Assembly (NCBI GenBank): GCA_907163375.1
Contig: CAJQUW010012901.1
Coordinates: 1-64,000 of the forward strand
DNA from: Prostheceraeus crozeri
Lineage: Eukaryota > Platyhelminthes > Polycladida > Euryleptidae
Length of the DNA: 64,000 nucleotides
Direction of reading: 5' to 3'
Positions 48,361-59,248 of the stretch are shown here, piece after piece. The notes under the pieces are model-generated. The model was not told the DNA's origin, searched no databases, and saw nothing but the letters and a program-made list of their open reading frames with translations. The position numbers and the translations under genes were made by a program. Within the stretch, counting starts at the first letter, position 1; each line of letters starts with the position of its first letter.

Positions 48361-48486
48361 GTGCTCTATAACTCTTATAATCTTGATTCCACATGTATTA
48401 CATCGTCTTTTGGTTTAGACGTCGGTGATATTCTTTGTAACATAATTGGAATATAAACACGCATGATTGATCAGTCTTGTCCTGTA

Positions 48487-49185
48487 GGTAACTTTCCTAA
48501 GTACCTGTAAGGTACAAATTGATAAAGATTTGTGTCAGTTAGGGCAAAATTTTTAATTAATCCATCAACAAGCGAAGGATTTTGCAAGGTATTCTCTTGT
48601 GAATATGTATAGAAATTCAAGCATCTTTATCAAAAACACGTTTACGCACACTTATCATCTAATACACATTCTAAGGCACCTGTAGATGTAAAATTACGCA
48701 CATTTGCCTATGGCAAAGGAAAATCTGCGTATATCTCTATCACCAAAACATCCATCTTATAATTACTTCAATACGAAAACGCATGCAGCAGCATCGAGTG
48801 ATTGTCTTTAATCAAATTACGGCTTCTGCAACATCACCCTGAAGCAGACAAACAGAATTATGGTATGAGTTTTCTTAGTTTTCATCTAGAGTCTTGAAAT
48901 TCTATCCATTTTCATGAGAGAGGAGTTGCTAAAGTGGATGTTAGTGATAGAGATACACGCAGATTTCCCCCTTGCATAGGCAAATTTGCTTCAATTTACA
49001 TCTACAGGTGCCTTAGAATGTGTATTAGATGATAAGCGTGCGTAAAGATGCTTAAATTTCTATGCACATTCACAAGAGGATACTTGTAAAAATGCTTCGC
49101 TTATTGATGAAACAGTGAAAATCTGTGTCCCAACGTATACAAATTTTTATCAATTTGCACCCTACAGGTATCTAAAGGTCCATAT
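48487..49185. repeat. Foldback repeat related to the 20-kb element
   Basis: The left half (TCAAAAACACGTTTACGCAC near 48626) repeats the centre of the 20.1-21.4 kb element. Blocks such as CACCTGTAGATGTAAA (48686) and TTTACATCTACAGGTGCC (48996) show that the two halves here are reverse complements around about 48840. I see no coding. Confidence 0.75.
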
Positions 49186-49469
49186 ACAAGCAAATTTTAT
49201 CATACAATTTTAGTTATCGTTCAATCAAACGCCTTTGCGTCTGAAGATGCAGTTTGTAGCACAATATGAATTGTATGTAATGTAAACACTCGATCAACAT
49301 GTTCTGAGAACTTGTAACGCAGTATTGATGCCGTAAATATCTACAATTTTTCTTGTAGAACGTGAACAACGATTCAATAATAATACAAAATGTTGCACGC
49401 ATTTCAGTCAGTATCAGTTCGATGAACTTCATTTATCTGGATTAAAAAACTCGCAGAGATTAGAACGTA

Positions 49470-49790
49470 GTGCTAGTTTGTACAATAAGTTTCAATATGA
49501 CGGCTGAGAAATTCATGTGGACATTTCAAAGCATTCAGATTTTGATCAATGCCTACAAGGAAATACCTTGTTTATGGGATACGAAATCGAATGAACATAA
49601 AGACAGATCAAAAAATGATTCAGAATTAACTAATTTGTCAAACACTGTATGCAATGCATCATTTGATGAAATCAAGAAGAAAATTCGAAATCTTCGAACT
49701 CAATGTGCAAGAGAACGCAAGAAAATGAATGTAAGAAATCCTGACAGCGCCGGATCATCGGCACCATCTAGTGCGAAATGTCAATACTAA
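49470..49790 (+). CDS. MADF (Myb/SANT-like) domain ORF
   Basis: The 106-codon ORF contains the MADF pattern: ILINAYKEIPCLWD (about 24-37; L-I-x3-Y-x3-P-x-LW), a charged helix, then KKKIRNLRTQCARERKKM (69-86), matching the V-x-x-K-(I/W)-x-x-LR-x3-x-RE-x-K helix. It ends shortly after SGSS-like Ser residues with KCQY. MADF domains bind DNA and occur in host regulators such as Adf-1 and as the second protein of Harbinger-type transposons. No transposase is visible beside it. It could be one exon or an isolated remnant. Confidence 0.7.
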   Translation: MLVCTISFNMTAEKFMWTFQSIQILINAYKEIPCLWDTKSNEHKDRSKNDSELTNLSNTVCNASFDEIKKKIRNLRTQCARERKKMNVRNPDSAGSSAPSSAKCQY

Positions 49791-50149
49791 AAATATACTT
49801 GAGCGAAATGGCCTAAGTGTAGCAGCCAACTTCTCCTTTGCTGGTACAGATTTTCTCATTGGAACGTCCATCTTCCAGATGCTTCATTACGTAGATTCCT
49901 GACCGATTTCATTAAGTAGATCTTCTAAATCTGTCATAGTGATTCTGAAAAATACTTTCAGTTCGATAGAATCTTCTATTGTGAGTTCCATCCATCATAG
50001 AATTTCTATATCCTCCCAGTTGTTCCCTTCTGGCTATCACTGGTCTCACCCAACAAGATCTAGCCCTTCTCTTCTTATTCTGCCGTTGTCCTTCAAATTT
50101 CTTTAGTACTACTAGTGCCGCGGCAACCTTTCGCTTGTTTATCTTGCAA
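49791..50149. other. No gene seen
   Basis: Spacer without recognisable coding. Confidence 0.45.
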
Positions 50150-50725
50150 TAATGTACAATGTACAGAAGAGAGCTGTCTACAAGAGAAGTTTATGTAAAC
50201 GCGTCTTCCACCTAGCGGCTTGAACACCTACATGCGCTTTCACAAAACGGTAGTTGCAGAAAGTAATCGTTTACTGATGGCAAAAGTCGCCGATTTGTGG
50301 CTTAACTTGCTTAAATCTCCATCAGTTTGCATCTGCAGATATTTATAGGTGTTGTTGAACTAGTGACTGAGAAATCAAACCACTGGGAAAGGATATAACT
50401 CAGAAAACATAGATGGTATTGGTGAAAGTCATGTGGAAGGTAAATGTAGTAAATGAGACAAAGCTGCAATGCTCCATTTTGATTGTCTGTTGCTATCCGA
50501 CTCGGCGATTTCATTGTAGTAAACATGTTTACTGAAGCTTAATACCAGAAATTATTTTCCGAAAAGACTCGTGACTTCAAGTGGAAGGCTCAGGGTGTTT
50601 CACAAACTAGATTTTCCTAGATTTTTGAAATGTCGATAAGGGATTTTTCCTCTGCAAGATGACCCACTGTTAAAACTATTGCAATTTGTGGCGGGTTAAA
50701 ATACATTATATACAGGGATATGATT
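50150..50725. repeat. Half copy of the 20-kb foldback element, inverted
   Basis: GACTCGTGACTTCAAGTGGA (50567) is the reverse complement of sequence near 20204. GATTTTCCTAGATTTTTG and GCAATTTGTGGCGGGTTAAA also match the left arm at 20090-20225 in reverse. TTTCACAAAACGGTAGTTGC (50241) matches the 21.2-kb arm in direct orientation. Confidence 0.75.
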
Positions 50726-51524
50726 GACCAAACGAAAAAAATCGGGAAGCAAATTTTTTGATCAGGAAAAATCACATCCCTGTATATGCTGCCTGGACTA
50801 ATGTGGCCACGATAATCCAACATCAATGTTTGCAACAACAATCTGCCCACCGATAGCGAAGAAAAGCCTTCAATAATATTTGATCACGCGACCTATCCTA
50901 GTCCATGATTCATGCAACTCACACCAGTACATAGAGGAAAGTAAGTCAGCTTGTTTCAAAGCTAAGTTGACAATTCGATCACACCCAAGATAACATCTGT
51001 CGGTTACACCACTTTCGACCAAATTGAAGATTCGCACTCATGTCATCGCTCGTAGTGTAATTTTCTATCTCCTAACATTGGTCAATAGATACACAGCCGG
51101 CCTACTACAAGGTCTACTTTCCAACACCAAACATATCATGTTTTGAAGACAGAGCTTCAACAGCCAGTCTGACTTTGCTGTAATTATTGTTATTCATGAT
51201 TTTGTACTTGCGAGTAACCTCGTCCCAGATTTTCGAATTTGTCTTCAACCTGTGAGACGTGTAGTAAATGAACGAAATCTCTACCTGTGAACAAGATTTC
51301 ATTCAGAATGAATTAGTTAATGTTAAGTGTAAGTGATTTCCGCTGGTCATATAATAGTCTGAGTAAGATACACGGTGCTCATCTCTCCAACAAGCTTTTG
51401 CCACGACTTTTGAAATGACAGTGAAATTGGCATTGATAACATTGAAATCAGCGGCTTTTGGTAGGATGCTGACAATTTTTGAGATCATTTCAAAGAACAT
51501 CTGATAAAATTACAGACAAAAAAA
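50726..51524. other. No assignable gene
   Basis: Weak minus-strand ORFs (51114-51302 and 51303-51500) show no motif that I can defend. Confidence 0.4.
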
Positions 51525-51955
51525 TCGAATTACTTCTATCCCCCCCCACATTTCTGTTGTTGACACTCGAAAGTGTTGCATCGTCAACGATCTTCTCTTG
51601 CTCCTACGGGCAGTCTCACTAGCGTCGTATAGCGTTGAGTGTGTAAAACTCCTCTTATCTGACTTATAGAACATTTACAGCCTCAGAATTAGACAACTGC
51701 TACAGACATTTGACTGTAGACAACAATCACACGAAGCTCATGATCACAGTTGTACCTTGCATTCTGAGTATCCAAGGGACCAATCTTTCATCCCAGGGTT
51801 CAACTAAGACTTTTCAGTCCTGCTGTAGTGTCACTTAGTGACAGGCAAGTCTATTCTAAATCCAATGTGACTCACTTTGGCGAAATTTGATGACTTTGGA
51901 AAGCTTGAAAAATGTGGGGGGGAAGAATAGAAGTACCCAAATCATATGCATCTGC
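51525..51955. repeat. Short inverted repeat with C/G runs
   Basis: TTACTTCTATCCCCCCCCAC near 51530 pairs with GTGGGGGGGAAGAATAGAAGTA near 51916, and CACTCGAAAG-type sequence pairs with CTTTGGAAAGCTTG-type sequence. The interior is non-coding. Confidence 0.65.
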
Positions 51956-52029
51956 TTTTGAAGTGCTGGGAACATTTCACTGACGCTTCATGCCAACGTC
52001 TCTTCTTCAAAGATAACTCTATATTGATC

Positions 52030-52700
52030 AAATAGCACTAAAATTTGTGGCAATTATGGGTTATCTCCCCCCCCCCACGTTTTCAATTTTGTCTGCAGTC
52101 CGTACAAATGAATCAATAATCACAAAACTTCAGTGACACGTATATTAGCATATTTTCTACCCACATGCAGAATTTTATGCAAATCGGACAAGTACTTTTG
52201 AATTAGAGAAGATTGCGTGAAGTGTAGCAATGTCAGCAGCTTGATATGACTTCGCCTGACCTCATCGTCTGAGCAGATAGCACTAGGTCAACAAAGTCAT
52301 GTCGCGACAACTCTACAAGTGATAATGACCCAGACCACATCCTTTCCATCAATGTGCTTAACTTAAGAAAGGTGTGGTGGGGTACTGGTCGTGAAAAAAT
52401 TTCAAATAACAATGGATGAGACGGAGACGGAAAGAGAACAATGCACGAACGAGTAGCAATAATGCGTCGAACACTGACTGTGAACGTCACTGAATGACAT
52501 CGCTACACTTCACGTTATCGTCTCTATTTCAAAAAGTACTTGTTGGATTTGCTTGATTTTTTGTATGTGGGTGTGTAGAAAACATACTCAAATACGTGTA
52601 TCTGAAGTTATGCGACGGTTCAGTCAATTTTACGGATTTTAAATAAATTTGAAACCTGGGGGAGATAACCCTTAAGTACCAAATTTCTGTATGGAGATTG
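52030..52700. repeat. Second inverted repeat of similar type
   Basis: GCGTGAAGTGTAGCAATGTC (52215) pairs with GACATCGCTACACTTCACG (52497). Outward, ACAAGTACTTTTGAA pairs with TTCAAAAAGTACTTGT, and GGGTTATCTCCCCC pairs with GGGGGAGATAACCC. The whole block can fold on itself. Confidence 0.75.
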
Positions 52701-53108
52701 GTAGGTTTCAGCGGGTTTCAGACATTTTCAAAAACGCGGGAGGAAATAACCTGGAAATACTATTATTTCAACCTCGACCAAGGAAAGAGACATCGAGAGA
52801 GTCATAATTCAAACACCTATCGGAACATTGAAGTAGCGCTACATTCAAGCAAAGTAACCACTTCCAATATTCGCTATTATCTCGTTGCAGCAGTTCCTTA
52901 TCTCTGTTCCTTAACAAATGCTCAGTTAAAGAGGTTAATGATAGTCAATATGACCATGTCATTAGAGATTGTCACTTGCAATTAAACCTGGTAAAACTGG
53001 AACACTTACCCCTCATGCGCGCACGCTGGAGCGGAACAATGAGGTGCATTACCAGCGTCTTCTCTGACCTGAGTAGAAAAGCAAGAAAGAATAATGTTGT
53101 TCACTTAC
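52701..53108. other. Intronic spacer
   Basis: No recognisable coding. A 95-codon plus-strand ORF (52698-52985) has no motif. Confidence 0.45.
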
Positions 53109-53241
53109 CGGCCAATCTACGTTGCTCCTCTGTTATCCGTTGAAGTTCCTGTCTCAATTCCATAATCCTCAACGCCGATGTCTGCTTGCATTCCGAGAGC
53201 TGAGCCGAACAGTGTTTTAGTTTCCGCCGCCACTTCAGCCG
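53109..53241 (-). CDS. Coiled-coil gene, upstream coiled-coil exon
   Basis: The exon has an ATCTCAG acceptor and a GTAAGTGA donor. It encodes 44 residues plus one base: RLKWRRKLKHCSAQLSECKQ, then TSALRIMELRQELQRITEEQ, then RRLA. The heptad-like spacing of Leu/Ile marks a coiled coil. The leftover G joins TC at the start of the 24190 exon to form a Val codon, so the two exons are phase-compatible across 28.9 kb. The start phase (0) also fits the donor of the candidate exon at 58717. There is no catalytic motif. The family is not identified. Confidence 0.75.
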
Positions 53242-56200
53242 CTGAGATAAAAAACACAGAGTTAACCAATAGCTAGACTTCCCAACGTGGAGAGTAAATA
53301 CAAAGCGTATTGTTTAGTACTCTGAAGATAACAACGTTCAAAAACCGATGCATAAGGTGAAGTATGAAGCTGAGCTGTTGCTCCTTTCACTTAATTGCAA
53401 GAAGCATCTTCGATGCTATAGAAGACAGAAATATACCCGGTTTATAAGAAAATTCATCGCTCTATTAAATCACTCATTGTGACACAGAGGCATGGATTCT
53501 GTTTACAATTGCAGCAGTTAAATGCAAACTTATTTGGTTGTCTCTAAGTAAAACAATGCGCCAATGGAACCATCAGAATCTCTTTGAAAATCCAGGTTTT
53601 CGGTGACATGAGACGGGATCAAACAATGTCAGAGAAACAATTCGGCCCATTAACAATGAAATATATTACTCTTGAAGTCAATTTTATGGACATTGCTTTC
53701 ATGTCCATTTTTATGATCCTGCAGAAATTAAATCATACTTAAGTATGCATTCATGAAAACTTATAGACTATGTTAACCAGCTTACGCAAGGTCTACTTAT
53801 AAACATGTATGCTTACTGTATTCAGAACTGTAAACAACATACTAGTAGGATGAGTTCGTCATCATAGCTAAGCGAGTAAGACTTGATGGACCAATATACT
53901 CGTAATGTGTTTATGTCTTTGTTGAAATGGTACAATAACCGCATTTAGATGGTACTGTCGAGCTTGAGCAACCATGCGTAGTAGCAGATGTTGGTGAATA
54001 GGAATAAGAGATATCGGAGATACTGGGAGTTCCCGTGACCCAAAAGCATCTTCAACCTCGTTCGATTAGGTGATAATTTATCTATTACTTACTCAAAAAA
54101 TCACAATTTTAACCAAACCCGAATCCGACATTTTTCAACCATTCAACATCTCTACTATATATTGCCTCACAAAAAGAATCTACCATTGATTCACGTTTCA
54201 GACTTCTTCCTAAAATCTCGCAAAATGACTTAGAATCCATGCTTATATAGGCGAATGAAATGACCATTACCAAACAATGTTTCCATGTTAATCCAAGTAA
54301 CTTAGACATCAGCAAAAAGTCAAATTTCTATGGTTTCACTGCCATTTTGAATTTTAGGTAGATCATAGGCATTTGAAACGCAGCAGTTCATATTTAAAGT
54401 CATGGATTTGTACGAGTTATGGCTTATTTAAGAAACCATTTGTCAGTAGCAGAATTCATTCAATCAAAAATGGATGGAATAATTATTTATGTGACTCCCG
54501 AAATGCATGTTCGATACAGTGTGGACGCTTGACATTATTGACATGGTCATTGTTTAACATACAATGACCTTAGCGCTAGGCAGACCGATGCATCGTTTTC
54601 AACACCACGCTAACCGTTGACCTGCCAAAACATGGTAAGATGGAGTCGAATCATGGCTTGGAGGCAACACATTTCCTGATTTGTTGCGCTAAGCTTTCCA
54701 GATATAATTAAACTGCCTTCGGATTTCTGGAAACTCCATGACAACAAGTTCACCTAGAAAGACCATGGTTTCAATCTTGATAACAGACTTGCATATGGCT
54801 GGAAAGAATATTACAGCAACACAGATTAAGTAATTGCTTAGTTCAATGGGAGCTAGCCAAATTCTCGTGACCTGTCCTACATCAAATATTGCGATATCCA
54901 CATACTTTTCGAAATTGTCTATTATATATAACATAATAATTAACATATATTGATAAAATTATATATTACTACCTATATTTGGAGTGAGGTTTTCAGTAAT
55001 GTGGTAACCAAAATTTGGTAGCAAAGAACCTTGTGATGCTACGCCTCAATGAGGGTAAATCCATTTTTCATAACATTTGTCAAAAAAACGTGTCTTTTTG
55101 TCAGTGAAATCCTTGGTTCTGAACAGATTTTCATATTTTTTCATCTTGATCCTTAGGAAATCCTCATTTAGATCATGATAAATTCAAATCAATCCTACAG
55201 AGTTTTCTCAATGACGAAATTAACTCAAGGCAAAAGAAGTACCAAAAAGTCTGTCCCGCGCATGGGTACTCTATCTTCTGGAATACATTTCGTTGTGATC
55301 TACTTGAATTATGTAAATAAAGTTATGTATCATGTGAAGGCGCATAAGGCCGTACTTTTAACCAGACTGTAATTCAGGATTTTTTCTTTTTACACTGACT
55401 TGAGATTTTTTCAATTGTCTCCAAAATTTGTCTTCTGACCGATTGCACATTTACTCAACTAAAGATATGTTTCTATTTTCTTTGGATGACAAAACACGTC
55501 ACCTGTATGGTGGTTGATGCGATCCAAAAGAAAAAATAAAACTATGGACACACCACTGAGCAATAGTAAATATAAGAAAACATAGAAATCCGACCACTGT
55601 ATAATAAAGAATAGGGACTAGACAGGCCATGGAGAATGAGAAACAGAGCGTTATGAATATGCGTGTCATGACAGCGGTACCTATACGATGGCGGCTTCCT
55701 GTGGTTGACATTAGGAAGACACCGGCAGCTTATCTTCGTGAGCTGTGACTTTGTAGATAATTTATAGTTGCTATCATCTCTCCTTACATACATTAAACAT
55801 TTTGACTTACGGCAAGAATCTACAAACTGTTTCATGTTTCACTGATTTGAATTCTTCTAAAAGGATCTAGCAAATGGCATACTACGCCGAGCAGCTGCAA
55901 TTTCCTTTCAACAAACAGCTATTTTCCATTCTAGTGTTCCATCTGACCGCGCAAAATGATCGGTCAGGAAGCATAGAAATGATAACGAAAAGTACTAAAC
56001 ATTTAGAATGGAAGTTAAAACTTAATGCAATATAGGAATAGTATCGCACTTTTAGGGGACACAAAATGCATGGATTTGTGTTAATTTTGCATTTAGCGTC
56101 CGATAGAAGTGGATTATTATTGGCATTCTAATATCTCCAATGAAGTAGATATCTATGGCGATGTCAACAAACAATTTAAAAGACAATCTATGTTTTTAAT

Positions 56201-56408
56201 TATCGACAGCTGGGAAGTTTTGCTCCGTATAAATTTCTGACTAGTTGCAAACTTTTCTTCCGGCTGATATCTTTGGGCTTAGAATTAGTCACAGCGTGCA
56301 ATTCTAAGCTTTTTCCAAGTGGTGGTGTCAGTGCCACTCCAACTTAGTTCCCCCGGATGTTCCGCGACCTTGACTTGATTCCCATTTCAGTCAACTTCAG
56401 ATAAACTA
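53242..56408. other. No assignable gene
   Basis: AT-rich DNA. Minus-strand ORFs at 54689-54946 and 55499-55711 are hydrophobic, with membrane-like segments, but show no family signature. They are reported only as possible remnants. Confidence 0.4.
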
Positions 56409-58289
56409 CAGTCCGTTTCATAAAAAGTGGATCATCCTAAAATTTGACTAAATAGAACATAAGTATGATACAGAAAGCATTTTTCATGTTATTTTATGTC
56501 CCTAATATATTTAAATGTCCTTATATAATCTAGATAAGCTATGATGTCAGTCAGTAACGGTTCTTAAGAAGCTAAGTAATTTTGTGGCCCTCACCTATTG
56601 TCAATGACATTACCAAATTCGTCTAGGCATTGATTTCGATGATATCGTTGATTTTGACTGATGTCTATCTTTTCTCCACTCTCTTTTTAACAGTTGACGT
56701 AAAGTTGTGATACGCCATCTGTAGGTAGTCAATCGTTGAACGTACGAACGTTAAAGTTTTAGAATACTCCATGACATTATGTCATATGGGATTCAGATGC
56801 AGGGTGAGAAACGAGCTGGCCAGAAGATAATTTTCCTTAAGACCTAATTGAGAACTTGTCATTAAATTGACGCTATACTACTGCACTGTCGGACACGTAG
56901 CTATTAAGCTCGATCCAATAAAATAACCAAGTCGATCGGTATGTCAACAAGCTTTGATCTGTCACTCATTTGGGCGATGTTTGTCATTCGTAAAACATTC
57001 ACCATAGTCGTTCGAGGGAATCATGGTTTTCCTTGCTGTTATGGTGAAGTTCAGAGCGGGCCATTGGTCCAAATCGCCAGCCCAAATCAGTAGAGTCGCA
57101 CCACCTTGTACCCGGGGACGATGTAAATGTCTCGGAATTTCCTGATCAGCATTTTAGTCCATAAATCTCAATCGACCCATCACTATTGCTTCAGGACGGT
57201 ACTGTATGCCTCAATGCGCAGACCAGCACAACCGTATCCCAGTTGAAAATTTTGTCGCCAGTGTACAATGACTCAATTGGCCCTATCTTGAAGACGTTTC
57301 TTTTGTATGCTGATCTGATAATTCGATCTTGGAGAGGGCCTCTATACAGCTCTTGAAATTTCGACTCAAATAAGTCTTTTACGAATAGGTGAGATTAGAA
57401 AATTAGACGAGTCTAGCTCGACTAGCGCATACTCAGTTAACGACCCCCCAGACCCCCTCTAATGGGCATCAACCCCTTTACCAACAATCACCCCCCCCAA
57501 TAATGTCAGCCCCCGATCTCCCCCCCCCCCTTCCCACGTTCGGATGTTTTGATGATGCGCCTGGCCAGCACGAGCCCTCTTTACGGACAGAGCTCGAAAA
57601 GACCTAATCATTATGCCATCGGATGCACATTTGTATAAGGGACATTGTAGTGTCGACTTCGCTTGTAGCTCGCAAAGAAAACCCTAGTTCTAGCGCAAGG
57701 CTGGACACTTTGCCGTTCTTCTGAATTGCGATCTCTTGTACTAATTGTTGTCATTTGTGCTTTGTATTGTTTTGAACCTGTGTAAAGAGATAGATTTCTA
57801 GCTTAAAGCAATCTGGAGTTTGCAACACAACCGCACGAAGTCAGGAATCTATTTAACAATCAGTCATTAACTCCATACTCATATTCAACACAAATCCCTT
57901 TGTGTTTTTGGCCTTTGTGGCGACCGTAGGATGAAATAATGGTGCTATACTGGCTCTGATTGACCGATTTTCTTTATTTTTGTTTTGCTTGATAGCTTTT
58001 GGCTTGTAGAACAACATATTACATAACAAAGGAAACAAATGTAGTTCTATAAGAGTGAGGTATGATTTTGTGTACCATTGCTAAATGAAGATCAAATTAT
58101 CTACTACTTTTTTATCTATAACAGGAAAACAACTCAATATTCATGCTTGAAATTTCCAACAATGATATTAGTAAGCACAAATGACATATCTTCCAAATTT
58201 CAGAGAAATTCGTTCAAGTTTGGCGGAGTTAGACAAAGTTGAAGTTAAGGCGATGTTTAAGGGTGATCCACTTTTTATGAAACAATCTG
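56409..58289 (-). mobile_element. Tc1-like DNA transposon, decayed (copy 2)
   Basis: The left end CAGTCCGTTTCATAAAAAGT and right end ATGAAACAATCTG are TIRs flanked by TA (56407-56408 and 58290-58291). Its right 340 bp match the left end of copy 1 at 12650 in reverse. Transposase sequence on the minus strand is recognisable only as broken pieces and has no long frame. A C-rich stretch at 57444-57535 interrupts the coding zone. Confidence 0.82.
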
Positions 58290-58291
58290 TA

Positions 58292-58716
58292 TTTACTTCA
58301 ATGGTCCAAAGACACCAGCAATATATAGTGCAAATACAATAACTTCTACAAATACTCATTTGGTGTGGTCGTCATTATGATTTTCAAGTTCATCATGAAA
58401 AGTTGACGCCATATGCAAATTTTCAAAGGAAACAGAGTTGCAAGTTGAAAGACAAATATTGCCCGATGTTTGTACATTAAATTGATTTACCCTGAGATCG
58501 TGCCTGCTACCTTGGATCTTCAGCCCAGTCTCAAAGTATTGAAGTAGGGTCCACACGAGAAAACACCAATCGGAACTTAACATATATTTTCAGGAGTAGT
58601 GATTCGATGTTAAGCGTGTGGCACGCAGATGGTCGTATTTGACCATCTGAAGAGAGGAACAGAATTATCGTCGATTTACTCGACAACAATAAGAAACAAT
58701 TTGTCATTTCACTCAC
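58292..58716. other. Intronic spacer
   Basis: AT-rich. Short ORFs have no motif. Confidence 0.4.
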
Positions 58717-58885
58717 AGTTTCATCATATCTGATTGATATATCTTCCAGCTTGCCGTTCGAGCTCTTTGATCATCGTGTCTTTTGCTGAATGGTTTCGGT
58801 TGATGATGCTTCGAGGAGACGTGAAGACATGCGGCGTTGAGATTGACGAATGAAAAGACCGGCGTTCCTCGTCTCTATCCTATCT
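58717..58885 (-). CDS. Candidate upstream coiled-coil exon (disrupted)
   Basis: A CTCAG acceptor and a strong GTGAGT donor bound 169 bp. The frame that ends in phase 0, fitting the exon at 53241, starts DRIETRNAGLFIRQSQRR and ends LEDISIRYDET, but it contains one TGA near 58769. In the middle, a second frame reads KDTMIKELERQ, which would join both flanks into one continuous heptad pattern if one A were missing and one G extra. This is either a pair of compensating indels (sequence error or decay) or a chance effect. The protein family is unknown. Confidence 0.45.
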
Positions 58886-59248
58886 CTGAGTTCGTAAACA
58901 CAACTTTTTACTACGGTAGTTTCACCTTTATAGGATAAACGTTTGGCTCTAACAGTTTTTACTTGATCATTAAGATCGAAGTTTTGTCCTTTCTATTTCT
59001 GCAACCAAACGCCCAAAACCCCCAAAAAAAAACCCCCCAACCCCCCCCCCCCCCCCCCCCCCCACACAAAAACCCCCCCCCCCCCCCCATCCAGTCGCCC
59101 AGCTCTTTAGGCTGTGGTTTGACAGTTCTCTTTCTTCTGCCATCGACAGGAATCTCTGACAAAATACCGCTCCAATTGATCTTTCTGTTCAATAGAAATA
59201 CAGTTCGGTTCGAAAATTGATCCAAAAATTTAGGTGAAAATCAATCTA
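58886..59248. other. Spacer with long C run
   Basis: 59009-59089 is mostly C with short A interruptions. It produces meaningless poly-Pro or poly-Gly frames. Confidence 0.7.

Noticed and set aside
58959-59225. Poly-Pro and poly-Gly ORFs
   Set aside because: They are products of the C run at 59.0 kb.
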